A stretch of DNA of 64,000 nucleotides, taken from positions 62,001-126,000 of the forward strand of contig NZ_AEYW01000004.1 of the NCBI RefSeq assembly GCF_000192475.1. Direction: 5' to 3'. This DNA comes from Ruegeria conchae. Its GTDB lineage: Bacteria > Pseudomonadota > Alphaproteobacteria > Rhodobacterales > Rhodobacteraceae. Shown here piece after piece: positions 54,309 through 62,009 of the stretch; positions within the stretch are counted from its first letter, which is position 1; each line of letters begins with the position of its first letter. The translations under genes were made by a program, and so were the position numbers. Under the pieces are notes generated by a model. The model worked only from the letters and a program-made list of their open reading frames with translations, was not told the origin of the DNA and made no database searches.

Positions 54309-55760
54309 ATGTCTAACCCCCTCTGGTTCGATCCCAGCCTGTGTCTGATTGGTGGTGAATGGAAAAAACCTGCGTCAGGGCAATGCTTGACGCTTGTTAA
54401 TCCCTCGGACGGTTCTGAAATCTGCCAGATCGCAAGGGGTAACGAACGCGATATAGATTCTGCGGTGCAGGCCGCCCGATCTGCGCGCGATGATGAATGG
54501 GGTCGCATGACCGCGCTGGAAAGGGGGCGTGTTCTCACCCGGTTGGGGCAACTGGTTCTGGAACGGGTCGATGATCTGGCACAGCTTGAGGCGATGGATG
54601 TCGGCAAACCGCTGACCCAGGCGCGGGCGGATGCCGTTGCCTTGGCGCGGTATTGCGAGTTTTACGGCGGTGCTGCTGATAAAGTGATGGGCGAGACCAT
54701 TCCCTATCTTGATGGCTATACGGTCTATACGCTTCGTGAACCGCATGGTGTGACCGGCCATATCGTGCCGTGGAACTATCCGATGCAGATCATTGGCCGC
54801 TCGGTCGGGGCGGCGCTGGCGATGGGCAACGCCTGCGTTCTGAAACCGGCGGAAGAAGCCTGCCTGACCGCGTTGGCCTTCGCTCATCTGGCTATTCAAG
54901 CGGGCTTGCCGCCCGGGGCCTTGAATGTGGTGCCCGGACTGGGAGGCGAGGCGGGCGAGGCCCTTTCGGCGCATCCGGGTGTGGATCACATCTCATTCAC
55001 AGGTTCGGTCGCGACGGGCGCGTTAGTGCAGCAAGCGGCGGGAAGGAACGTGGTGCCGGTGACGCTGGAATTGGGCGGCAAGTCTCCGCAACTGGTCTTC
55101 GATGATGCCGATCTGGATGCGGCCCTTCCGTTTCTGGTGAATGCGGGCATTCAGAATGCGGGCCAAACCTGCTCGGCCTCGTCTCGCATTCTGGTTCAGC
55201 GGGGCGTTTATCAACAGATCAAGTCCCGTATGTCGGAGGCATATAGCGAGCTATCCGTGGGACCGGCGATGAACGATCCGCGCGTCGGGCCGTTGATCTC
55301 GGAACGGCAAAAACAGATCGTAAACGGTTTTCTTGAGAAGGGCGCAGATTTGACCGTCGCCGGACAGGGGCAAATCGTGGAGAACGCCCCAGAAAATGGG
55401 GCTTATGTCCTGCCCACACTCTTTGCTGACGTCCCTCCGGACCATGTGCTTGCGCGCGATGAAATATTTGGCCCGGTTCAGGTTTTGATACCGTTTGAAA
55501 CTGCGGAAGAGGCTCTAAGCATAGCGAATAGCACCGACTATGGCCTTGTCGCCAGCGTCTGGACGCGGGATGGGGCACGCCAGATGCGACTGGCCAAGGG
55601 GCTGCAGTCGGGGCAAGTCTTCATCAACAACTATGGTGCGGGTGGCGGTGTTGAGCTGCCTTTTGGAGGTGTCGGTAAATCCGGCCACGGCCGCGAAAAA
55701 GGCTTCGAGGCGCTGTACGGGTTCTCACAGCTCAAGACGGTTGCCGCCTATCACGGCTAA
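54309..55760 (+). CDS. Aldehyde dehydrogenase family protein
   Basis: 483 residues, usual class length. Catalytic features: WNYPMQIIGRSVG (Asn of the active site), FTGSVATG (cofactor), VTLELGGKSPQ with the general-base Glu near 250, GQTCSASSR with the nucleophile Cys near 285, and EIFGPVQVLIPF. NAD(P)-dependent oxidation of an aldehyde. It sits 40 bases after the importer ATPase and may process the imported compound. Substrate unknown; betaine- or aminobutyraldehyde-type are candidates. Confidence 0.85.
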   Translation: MSNPLWFDPSLCLIGGEWKKPASGQCLTLVNPSDGSEICQIARGNERDIDSAVQAARSARDDEWGRMTALERGRVLTRLGQLVLERVDDLAQLEAMDVGKPLTQARADAVALARYCEFYGGAADKVMGETIPYLDGYTVYTLREPHGVTGHIVPWNYPMQIIGRSVGAALAMGNACVLKPAEEACLTALAFAHLAIQAGLPPGALNVVPGLGGEAGEALSAHPGVDHISFTGSVATGALVQQAAGRNVVPVTLELGGKSPQLVFDDADLDAALPFLVNAGIQNAGQTCSASSRILVQRGVYQQIKSRMSEAYSELSVGPAMNDPRVGPLISERQKQIVNGFLEKGADLTVAGQGQIVENAPENGAYVLPTLFADVPPDHVLARDEIFGPVQVLIPFETAEEALSIANSTDYGLVASVWTRDGARQMRLAKGLQSGQVFINNYGAGGGVELPFGGVGKSGHGREKGFEALYGFSQLKTVAAYHG

Positions 55761-57049
55761 ACGATCACCTCGATCGCTTTCTGCGCTCCGACGCCAAAAA
55801 CCCGCTTGTACCGCTCAATCTGATCTGTTGGCCCCATTGCCTTTTCCGGGTTGTCAGACAGCTTCACGGTTGGTCTGCCATTGGCGGACACTGCCTTACA
55901 GACCAACGAGAAGGGGGCCAGCGCGTCATTTGGAACAAGCCCGCGAAAATCGTTGGTCAGCAGAGTGCCCCAGCCAAACGATACGTTAGTCTGATCAGCA
56001 AACTGGGCGTGCAGCTCGCGAATCTTGTCCACGTCCAATCCGTCCGAGAATATAATGCGTTTCTGAGTGGGGTCTTCATCTCGAGATTTCCACCAATCAA
56101 TTGCAATCTCGGCACCGGTTGCAGGATCGCCGCTGTCGATACGTATTCCTGTCCAGCCTGCCAGCCAGTCGGGAGCGCGGTCCAAAAACCCTTTGGTGCC
56201 ATAGGTATCAGGTAGAATAATACGCAGATTACCGTCATGTTCTTCATGCCAGTCGCTAAGCACATCATATGGCGCTTGGGCGAGCGCAGCGTTATCTTCA
56301 GCCAGAGCCGAATAGACCATTGGTAATTCATGTGCATTGGTGCCGATAGCCTCTACTTCGCGGCGCATTGCAATCAGGCAGTTGGACGTACCGGTGAAGG
56401 ATGGTCCCAAACCTTCGATCATCGCCTGCACGCACCAGTCCTGCCACAGAAACGAATGCCGCCGTCGTGTACCGAAATCCGCAATTCCCAGCCCCTCAAT
56501 GTTGCGAAGCTGGGCGATTTTTTCCCAAACGCGTGTCATTGCGCGGGCATACAGCACCTGAAGCTCGAACCGGCGCATCCCGTTTAGAACTGCGCGCGAG
56601 CGGAGCTCCATCAGCACAGCCAATGCTGGGATTTCCCACAACATGACCTCGTGCCACTTGCCTTCGAAGGTCAGTTCATACTGATCGCCTTTGCGTTCCA
56701 GATGATAAGGCGGCAGACGCAGATTTTCGAACCACTCCATGAAATCAGGGCGGAACATCTGCCGTTTGCCATAGAACGTATTGCCGCGCAGCCAGGTGCT
56801 TTCGCCCCGGCTGAGACTGAGGGAACGGATATGATCCAGCTGTTCACGCAACTCACCTTCATCGATCAATTTGGCCAATGGAATGTGATTCGACCGGTTA
56901 ATGAGCGAAAAAACCACGTCTGTTTGGGGCTTATTACGAAACACTGACTGGCACATCAGCAGTTTGTAGAAGTCTGTGTCTATTAATGACCGCACAATTG
57001 GGTCGATTTTCCATTTGTGATTGTAGACCCGCGTCGCGATGTCGACCAT
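55757..57049 (-). CDS. pncB: Nicotinate phosphoribosyltransferase
   Basis: 430 residues: DTDFYKLLMCQSVF near the start, FSLINRSNHIPLAK, TRVWEKIAQLRN, FGTRRRHSFLWQDW, SNCLIAMRREV, DTYGTKGFLDRAPDW and RIDSGDPATGAEIAIDWW. Converts nicotinate and PRPP to nicotinate mononucleotide in NAD salvage. Preceded by an 18-bp palindrome. The pncA gene 700 bases away gives the previous step. Confidence 0.93.
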   Translation of the reverse strand: MVDIATRVYNHKWKIDPIVRSLIDTDFYKLLMCQSVFRNKPQTDVVFSLINRSNHIPLAKLIDEGELREQLDHIRSLSLSRGESTWLRGNTFYGKRQMFRPDFMEWFENLRLPPYHLERKGDQYELTFEGKWHEVMLWEIPALAVLMELRSRAVLNGMRRFELQVLYARAMTRVWEKIAQLRNIEGLGIADFGTRRRHSFLWQDWCVQAMIEGLGPSFTGTSNCLIAMRREVEAIGTNAHELPMVYSALAEDNAALAQAPYDVLSDWHEEHDGNLRIILPDTYGTKGFLDRAPDWLAGWTGIRIDSGDPATGAEIAIDWWKSRDEDPTQKRIIFSDGLDVDKIRELHAQFADQTNVSFGWGTLLTNDFRGLVPNDALAPFSLVCKAVSANGRPTVKLSDNPEKAMGPTDQIERYKRVFGVGAQKAIEVIV

Positions 57050-57079
57050 GGGGACCTCCTGCGATTTCCGTTGTTAGAT

Positions 57080-57097
57080 CAATCAGCGCGCTGATTG
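57080..57097. promoter_or_regulatory. 18-bp perfect palindrome before pncB, candidate operator
   Basis: CAATCAGCGCGCTGATTG, 31 bases before the pncB start. The position is right for a repressor site over the promoter or early leader. The binder is unknown; NAD regulators of the NrtR or NadQ type are candidates by function only. Confidence 0.55.
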
Positions 57098-57161
57098 GCA
57101 AGAGTCGCTGGATTGGTAACAATGCCCATGACAAGTCACATTGCGGGCATATTGTGAGTAT

Positions 57162-57181
57162 CCCTCACGCTTTAGTGAGGG
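57162..57181 (+). repeat. Hairpin before the gene at 57214
   Basis: CCCTCAC (57162-57168) and GTGAGGG (57175-57181) pair perfectly around a 6-base loop in the pncB/57214 divergent gap. Possibly a leader hairpin. Confidence 0.4.
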
Positions 57182-57213
57182 GGTGGGGATGGTTGAGAGG
57201 TTGAATTTGGTGA

Positions 57214-57744
57214 ATGAGTCTCGAGTACGACTTTGACATAGTAGCGATTGCTCCGGATGAGGTTGATCCGGAACATGGACACACAGCGGTAACAGGGCGA
57301 CCCCCGGTGCGCGCGCAGTTCAGGAATATCAAGACTGCAGATGCCTTGCGGGCGGCTTCACCTAAAATACGTCGCATATTTCTGGAATCTGGCTTCAGTC
57401 TGGATACGGTGAGTGACAACCGGTCCACCGGATATTACCGGCCCGAGGATTCCGAGAATCGCGTCGTAATTCTGAAACGGCTTTTTGCAAACATTCGGAA
57501 CATGGGTGTTCAGGGCGAATATTGCGGCGAGTTTGATTTTCATCACTTCCTGGCGCACATCAGAGCAGCTAAGCCCGGTCATGTTCTCCGCCCGGCACCT
57601 GCGCGACCTTTACAAGCCCAAAGCCCCGAGTCGGTACGACCGGAACGGCGCACCCTGGTTGGGCGATTGGGATTTGCGTTGGGGCTGGCTGTGATTTTGT
57701 TTGTGTTGCTGAAGCTCCTGGCGGAGTACGGCGCAGCGAATTGA
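57214..57744 (+). CDS. Hypothetical protein with one C-terminal membrane helix
   Basis: 176 residues. The first 120 look like a soluble domain (KIRRIFLESGFSLDTV, RVVILKRLFANIRNMG, YCGEFDFHHFL), then a proline/arginine-rich linker, and LGFALGLAVILFVLLKLLA at about 151-169 as a tail anchor. No family recognised. It lies between divergent pncB and convergent pncA, so it may have to do with NAD salvage, but only position suggests this. Confidence 0.6.
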   Translation: MSLEYDFDIVAIAPDEVDPEHGHTAVTGRPPVRAQFRNIKTADALRAASPKIRRIFLESGFSLDTVSDNRSTGYYRPEDSENRVVILKRLFANIRNMGVQGEYCGEFDFHHFLAHIRAAKPGHVLRPAPARPLQAQSPESVRPERRTLVGRLGFALGLAVILFVLLKLLAEYGAAN

Positions 57745-57747
57745 TCC

Positions 57748-58341
57748 TCAGGCCAAGTTGACACCCGCTTCGCGCATTGATTTCTCGGCGGCTGATAATG
57801 ATCCATCCATATCTATCGCACGGCACAGACCGGTTCTGATAGTAACGTCAAATCCAAGATGTGCCGCATCTACCGCCGAATAATGGACGCAGAAATCTGT
57901 CGCCAGTCCAACCATCGTCAACTGTTCGATCCCGCGCGTCTCAAGATAGCCTTTCAGACCAGTCGGAGTGGAATGATCATTTTCGAAGAATGCCGAATAA
58001 CTGTCGATGTCGCGGCGAAAGCCTTTTCGGATGATCAGGTCGCCATCGGTACGCAGGTCCGGGTGAAAGGCCGCGCCATCCGAGCCTTGAACGCAGTGAT
58101 CAGGCCACAGGACTTGTGCGCCGTAGGGCATCTGGATCATTTCGAACAGGGATTTGTCGTCATGTGAGCTGGCGAAAGACGAATGCCCCGCCGGATGCCA
58201 ATCTTGCGTCAGGATCACCGCATCGAAATCGTCCATGATCGCGTTGATCGGAGCGACGATTTCATCGCCACCCGCAACGGCGAGTGCACCTCCCGGGCAG
58301 AAATCATTCTGAACATCGATAACGAGCAGCGCGTGGGACAT
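57748..58341 (-). CDS. pncA: Nicotinamidase/pyrazinamidase
   Basis: 197 residues: LLVIDVQNDFCPGGALAV with catalytic Asp near residue 9, ILTQDWHPAGHSSF with metal-binding residues, and LATDFCVHYSAVDAAHLGF with the nucleophile Cys near 151. Converts nicotinamide to nicotinate, which PncB then uses. Length is usual. Confidence 0.93.
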   Translation of the reverse strand: MSHALLVIDVQNDFCPGGALAVAGGDEIVAPINAIMDDFDAVILTQDWHPAGHSSFASSHDDKSLFEMIQMPYGAQVLWPDHCVQGSDGAAFHPDLRTDGDLIIRKGFRRDIDSYSAFFENDHSTPTGLKGYLETRGIEQLTMVGLATDFCVHYSAVDAAHLGFDVTIRTGLCRAIDMDGSLSAAEKSMREAGVNLA

Positions 58342-58437
58342 GTTGGTCTCCTTCAGTTACATAATCGGTATGGCGCGCAGCAGGGATCGTCAATGCTGTC
58401 TCTTGTGTGTTTTCATCAGGCGCATTAGATCGCGCAC

Positions 58438-59343
58438 ATGTACACAATCGCTGCCCTATACCATTTCACACGCTTCCCTGATCCTGACGCGTTGCGCCCT
58501 GCCTTGCACGAGCTTTGCCGAGCGCAATCGGTCAAAGGTACCCTGTTGCTGGCGCAAGAGGGGATTAACGGCACCATAGCCGGCCCCCGCGCTGGGATTG
58601 ATGCGGTGCTGGCGCATATCCGCGCGCTTCCGGGTTGCAACAATCTGGAATGGAAAGAGGCAACCGCGGACCACCCACCATTTGGTAAGATGAAGGTGCG
58701 TCTGAAAAAAGAGATCGTGACGATGGGGCAGCCCGATGTCGACCCACGTGCCAGTGTCGGAAACTATGTTGAGCCCGAGGACTGGAACGATCTGATCCGC
58801 TCGGACGATGTGGTGGTGATCGATACGCGCAATGACTATGAAGTTGCAATCGGCACGTTCGAAGGCGCAATAGATCCAAACACGGCAAGTTTCCGCGATT
58901 TCCCAGCTTGGTGGGAAGAAAACAAAGAGAGATTTCACAACAAGCGTGTCGCCATGTTCTGCACCGGCGGAATTCGATGTGAGAAGTCCACTAATTATCT
59001 GCTGGGACAGGGCGTCGAGGATGTCTACCACCTGAAAGGTGGCATCTTGCGCTATCTCGAGGAGATGCCACGCGAAGACAGCACGTGGCAGGGTGAGTGT
59101 TTTGTCTTCGACAATCGCGTTTCAGTTGGTCATGGGCTGGTCGAAGGCCCACACAAGCTTTGCCATGGCTGCCGCCGCCCAATCCTGCCTGAAGATGTAA
59201 AGCGCCCTGAATACGAACATGGTGTCTCTTGCCACCGGTGTGTCGATGAGACGTCCCAACAGGACAAGGCACGGTTTCGCGAACGGCAGAGACAAATCCA
59301 GCTGGCCCGCACGCGAGGTGAGGAACATCTGGGGTCAGATTGA
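58438..59343 (+). CDS. trhO: Oxygen-dependent tRNA uridine(34) hydroxylase TrhO (rhodanese-like)
   Basis: 301 residues of the YceA/TrhO family: N-terminal ferredoxin-like domain (AALYHFTRFPDPDALR, GTLLLAQEGINGTIAG), rhodanese domain with active-site loop FCTGGIRCEKS near 180, and a C-terminal cysteine cluster (CHGCRRPIL, SCHRC) as in the family. Makes 5-hydroxyuridine in tRNA, as shown for E. coli and Bacillus relatives. Confidence 0.9.
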   Translation: MYTIAALYHFTRFPDPDALRPALHELCRAQSVKGTLLLAQEGINGTIAGPRAGIDAVLAHIRALPGCNNLEWKEATADHPPFGKMKVRLKKEIVTMGQPDVDPRASVGNYVEPEDWNDLIRSDDVVVIDTRNDYEVAIGTFEGAIDPNTASFRDFPAWWEENKERFHNKRVAMFCTGGIRCEKSTNYLLGQGVEDVYHLKGGILRYLEEMPREDSTWQGECFVFDNRVSVGHGLVEGPHKLCHGCRRPILPEDVKRPEYEHGVSCHRCVDETSQQDKARFRERQRQIQLARTRGEEHLGSD

Positions 59344-59407
59344 ATTCATCTTGCAGGCTATGTCGAAAAACGGATGATGCCTTTGGGCCTGCCTGATGGA
59401 GCGGAAT

Positions 59408-59908
59408 GTGACTCACGAACCCAGAACCCTGGAAGAATGGAAATCCACCCTATTGGCAGCCTTAGGGTTGGTTCTGGCTAGTTTCCTCGCTTGGTACGGT
59501 TTGTCGCGTCTGAATGAAACCACCGCAGGTGACACGATCGGTACGATTGCATCGGTTGGGCTAGTGGTCTGGATGGTTTCTCAATCCTACTACTACATAA
59601 CCCAGGTGAAATCCCCGCGCAGGATACTGTTTTTGATGGGGGTGTCCTTCATTCAGGTCGTGCCGTTCCTATTTGCCGCGGTCTACGGTGCCTTTGGCTA
59701 TGAGGATCATTGTGTTGTCGGCGCCAAAGGACCGGCAGATATTCTGTATTTTTCGTACGTTACCTTCACCACGGTCGGATATGGCGACATGTCCCCAACA
59801 GGCCTATGCCGTGGGTTGGCCGTGGCCGAGGCGGTTACGGGCTATATCCTGTTGGGCATGTTTGTAGCCGCAGCCGTGGCGCTATACGCGCGCAGCCATA
59901 GCAAGTAG
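59408..59908 (+). CDS. Potassium-channel-like protein with a TVGYGD filter
   Basis: 166 residues. About four hydrophobic helices (LGLVLASFLAWYGL, IASVGLVVWMVSQSYY, FLMGVSFIQVVPFLFAAVYG, AEAVTGYILLGMFVAAAVAL) with the selectivity-filter motif TFTTVGYGDMSP before the last. Two extra N-terminal helices precede a two-helix pore unit. Likely a tetrameric K+ channel without a regulatory domain. The GTG at 59408 has GGAG at 59398-59401; an in-frame ATG at 59396 has no SD. Confidence 0.75.
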   Translation: MTHEPRTLEEWKSTLLAALGLVLASFLAWYGLSRLNETTAGDTIGTIASVGLVVWMVSQSYYYITQVKSPRRILFLMGVSFIQVVPFLFAAVYGAFGYEDHCVVGAKGPADILYFSYVTFTTVGYGDMSPTGLCRGLAVAEAVTGYILLGMFVAAAVALYARSHSK

Positions 59909-59914
59909 ACCAGC

Positions 59915-60244
59915 TTATTTGTTGTGATCGATCCATCGAGACATCAATTGTCTGTCGCGGAAACACTCGGATGGGATCGGACGCTGTTTAGTGCGCGAAA
60001 TACGCTCCGCAAACGCAACCTGCTTGCCCGTTGGGTAGTTTGCGAAAGGCGACGGGTCATGCGGCTTATGGGCCGATATCCAGTCTGATAGTGATTTACG
60101 GTCGTGTTGCGCTTCGACAGGAATCTCAAGCGCGGACTTTTGTGCAATCGCGCGGGCATAGCGCATCTGCCGATCTGTCACAGGCAACAGGTGATAATCG
60201 TTTGACGTGCCGCCAAGTGCGGCTTTTCGCATGTTCTGGGCCAT
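59915..60244 (-). CDS. Tandem-repeat small protein, probable SOS-regulated gene
   Basis: 109 residues made of two direct repeats of 39 residues with an exact 49-residue period and no gaps: residues 22-60 and 71-109. Shared positions are T, Q, (Y/F)A, I, IP-x-E, DR, S, WI and K; 14 of 39 are identical. Secondary structure looks helical. It is neutral to basic with no membrane segment or signal. Its promoter overlaps a LexA box (60268-60282), so it should be induced by DNA damage. AGAGGA gives a good SD for the ATG at 60244. No known family is recognised. Confidence 0.75.
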   Translation of the reverse strand: MAQNMRKAALGGTSNDYHLLPVTDRQMRYARAIAQKSALEIPVEAQHDRKSLSDWISAHKPHDPSPFANYPTGKQVAFAERISRTKQRPIPSECFRDRQLMSRWIDHNK

Positions 60245-60267
60245 CGGGGTTATCCTCTGACTGTGTA

Positions 60268-60300
60268 GAACATAAATAGAACATTAGCCTTTCATTTCAA
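60268..60300 (-). promoter_or_regulatory. Alphaproteobacterial LexA box over the promoter of the repeat protein
   Basis: GAAC-ATAAATA-GAAC (60268-60282) fits the GTTC-N7-GTTC consensus of alphaproteobacterial LexA exactly. On the minus strand a promoter TTGAAA (60300-60295), 16 bases, TATTTA (60278-60273) has its -10 inside the box spacer. The start codon is 24 bases downstream of the box. Confidence 0.7.
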
Positions 60301-60346
60301 GAGAAGGCCATTTGGATTCGGCGAGAACCTGCCAATCACTGGATTT

Positions 60347-60360
60347 ATTGACTGGTCAAT
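60347..60360. promoter_or_regulatory. Candidate BetI-type operator before betB
   Basis: ATTGAC-TG-GTCAAT, a 14-bp inverted repeat, 75 bases before the betB start. Its TTGA/TCAA halves resemble known BetI (TetR-family) sites. No betI gene is seen in the window. Confidence 0.4.
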
Positions 60361-60434
60361 CAATGAAAGCTAATTCTGTCGGCAACACACACCTCCCCTT
60401 GCACAGGGGTGATCCGAAAAGAGAAGGATTCGGC

Positions 60435-61889
60435 ATGAAATTTCAGCCCAAGGCCAGCCATTTCATCAACGGCGAATATGTTGAAGATACCAGAGGCACC
60501 CCAATCGACGTTATCTATCCAGCCACCGGTGAAGTTATCGCGCGGTTGCATTCTGCAACACCTGAAATCGTAGAACAGGCTCTAAACAGTGCAAAATCGG
60601 CTCAGGCAAGCTGGGCCGCCATGTCGGGCACGGAACGGGGCCGGGTCCTACGGCGTGCGTCAGACATCATGCGGGATCGCAATCGGGCGCTTTCTATTCT
60701 CGAAACCCACGACACCGGCAAACCACTGCAGGAAACACTTGTGGCGGACGCGACCAGCGGCGCAGATGCTTTGGAATATTTCGGTAGCTTGGCAGCGTCT
60801 CTGACCGGCGAACATATCCCACTAGGGGGTGGGGATTTCGTTTATACGATCCGCGAGGCATTGGGTGTCTGTGTCGGCATTGGCGCATGGAACTACCCGA
60901 CCCAGATCGCCTGTTGGAAAGGTGCCCCAGCGCTGGCTTGTGGCAATGCGATGGTTTTCAAACCGTCCGAGACCACGCCTCTGTCGGCCTTACAGGTGGC
61001 CGAAATCTTGATCGAGGCGGGCGCGCCAAAAGGTATCTACAACGTGGTGCAAGGCTATGGAGATGTCGGGGCCAGCCTGGTTACCGATCCGCGCGTAGCC
61101 AAGGTCTCGTTGACAGGGTCGGTTCCAACAGGCCGCAAAGTCTATGCGGCGGCAGCCGATGGCATGAAACACGTCACCATGGAGCTGGGCGGGAAGTCCC
61201 CGATGATCGTTTTCGATGATGCAGATCTCGACAATGCGGTCTCGGGTGCGATCTTGGGCAATTTCTATTCTTCGGGGCAGGTTTGTTCCAACGGCACGCG
61301 CGTCTTTGTACAAAAGGGTATCAAGGAAGCATTTCTTTCGCGTTTGTCCGATCGTCTGGCCACCGCGAAAATTGGTGATCCGCTGGATGAGGAGGTCAAT
61401 TTTGGCCCGATGGTCAGCGAAAACCAGATGAATATTGCGCTGGGCTATGTCGAAAAAGGTAAAGCCGAGGGTGCGAGGTTGGTCTACGGCGGCGTCAGGA
61501 TCGCAGGTGACGGGTTCTACATGCAGCCCACAGTTTTTGCCGACGTCACCGACGATATGACAATCGCACGAGAAGAGATTTTTGGACCTGTGATGTCGGT
61601 GCTGGATTTTGAAACCGAAGAAGAGGTGCTGGCGCGTGCCAATGATACCGAATTCGGTCTGGCTGCCGGTGTCTTCACCAATGACCTGACCCGCGCCCAT
61701 AGAATTGTGGCGGGGTTCGAAGCTGGCACTTGCTATATCAACACCTATAACCTCGCCCCGGTTGAGGCTCCGTTCGGTGGGTCCAAGATGTCGGGCGTGG
61801 GGCGCGAGAACTCGAAACTGGCGATCAATCACTTCAGCGAGATGAAGACAGTTTACGTTTCGATGAACGATGTCGAGGCCCCTTATTGA
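60435..61889 (+). CDS. betB: Betaine aldehyde dehydrogenase
   Basis: 484 residues: [21 protein letters not shown] with the active-site Asn, [26 protein letters not shown] with the general-base Glu near 251, [14 protein letters not shown] with nucleophile Cys near 286, [14 protein letters not shown], and [24 protein letters not shown]. Oxidises betaine aldehyde to glycine betaine. ATG 60435 follows AGAAGGA. Other bet genes (betA, betC, betI) are not beside it. Confidence 0.9.
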   Translation: MKFQPKASHFINGEYVEDTRGTPIDVIYPATGEVIARLHSATPEIVEQALNSAKSAQASWAAMSGTERGRVLRRASDIMRDRNRALSILETHDTGKPLQETLVADATSGADALEYFGSLAASLTGEHIPLGGGDFVYTIREALGVCVGIGAWNYPTQIACWKGAPALACGNAMVFKPSETTPLSALQVAEILIEAGAPKGIYNVVQGYGDVGASLVTDPRVAKVSLTGSVPTGRKVYAAAADGMKHVTMELGGKSPMIVFDDADLDNAVSGAILGNFYSSGQVCSNGTRVFVQKGIKEAFLSRLSDRLATAKIGDPLDEEVNFGPMVSENQMNIALGYVEKGKAEGARLVYGGVRIAGDGFYMQPTVFADVTDDMTIAREEIFGPVMSVLDFETEEEVLARANDTEFGLAAGVFTNDLTRAHRIVAGFEAGTCYINTYNLAPVEAPFGGSKMSGVGRENSKLAINHFSEMKTVYVSMNDVEAPY

Positions 61890-61909
61890 TCAAAACCGGT
61901 CATTCAGGT

Positions 61910-61940
61910 TCTGTTCCCGACATTTCGCGTCGGGAACAGA
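61910..61940 (+). terminator. Long hairpin after betB
   Basis: TCTGTTCCCGAC and GTCGGGAACAGA pair over 12 bases (61910-61921 and 61929-61940) with a 7-base loop, in the gap before the next gene. There is no clear T-run, so it may be a terminator helped by Rho or an mRNA end-protecting structure. Confidence 0.55.
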
Positions 61941-62009
61941 GCATAACCTGACATATGGCTGTGGCTGACTTTCCTGAGAGCACTAGGTTCGCAGACAGGA
62001 GATCAGACC

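Noticed and set aside
61910..61940. LexA box in the GTTC/GAAC hairpin after betB
   Set aside because: The halves are inverted (GTTC...GAAC) and not spaced as GTTC-N7-GTTC; a 12-bp stem explains them.
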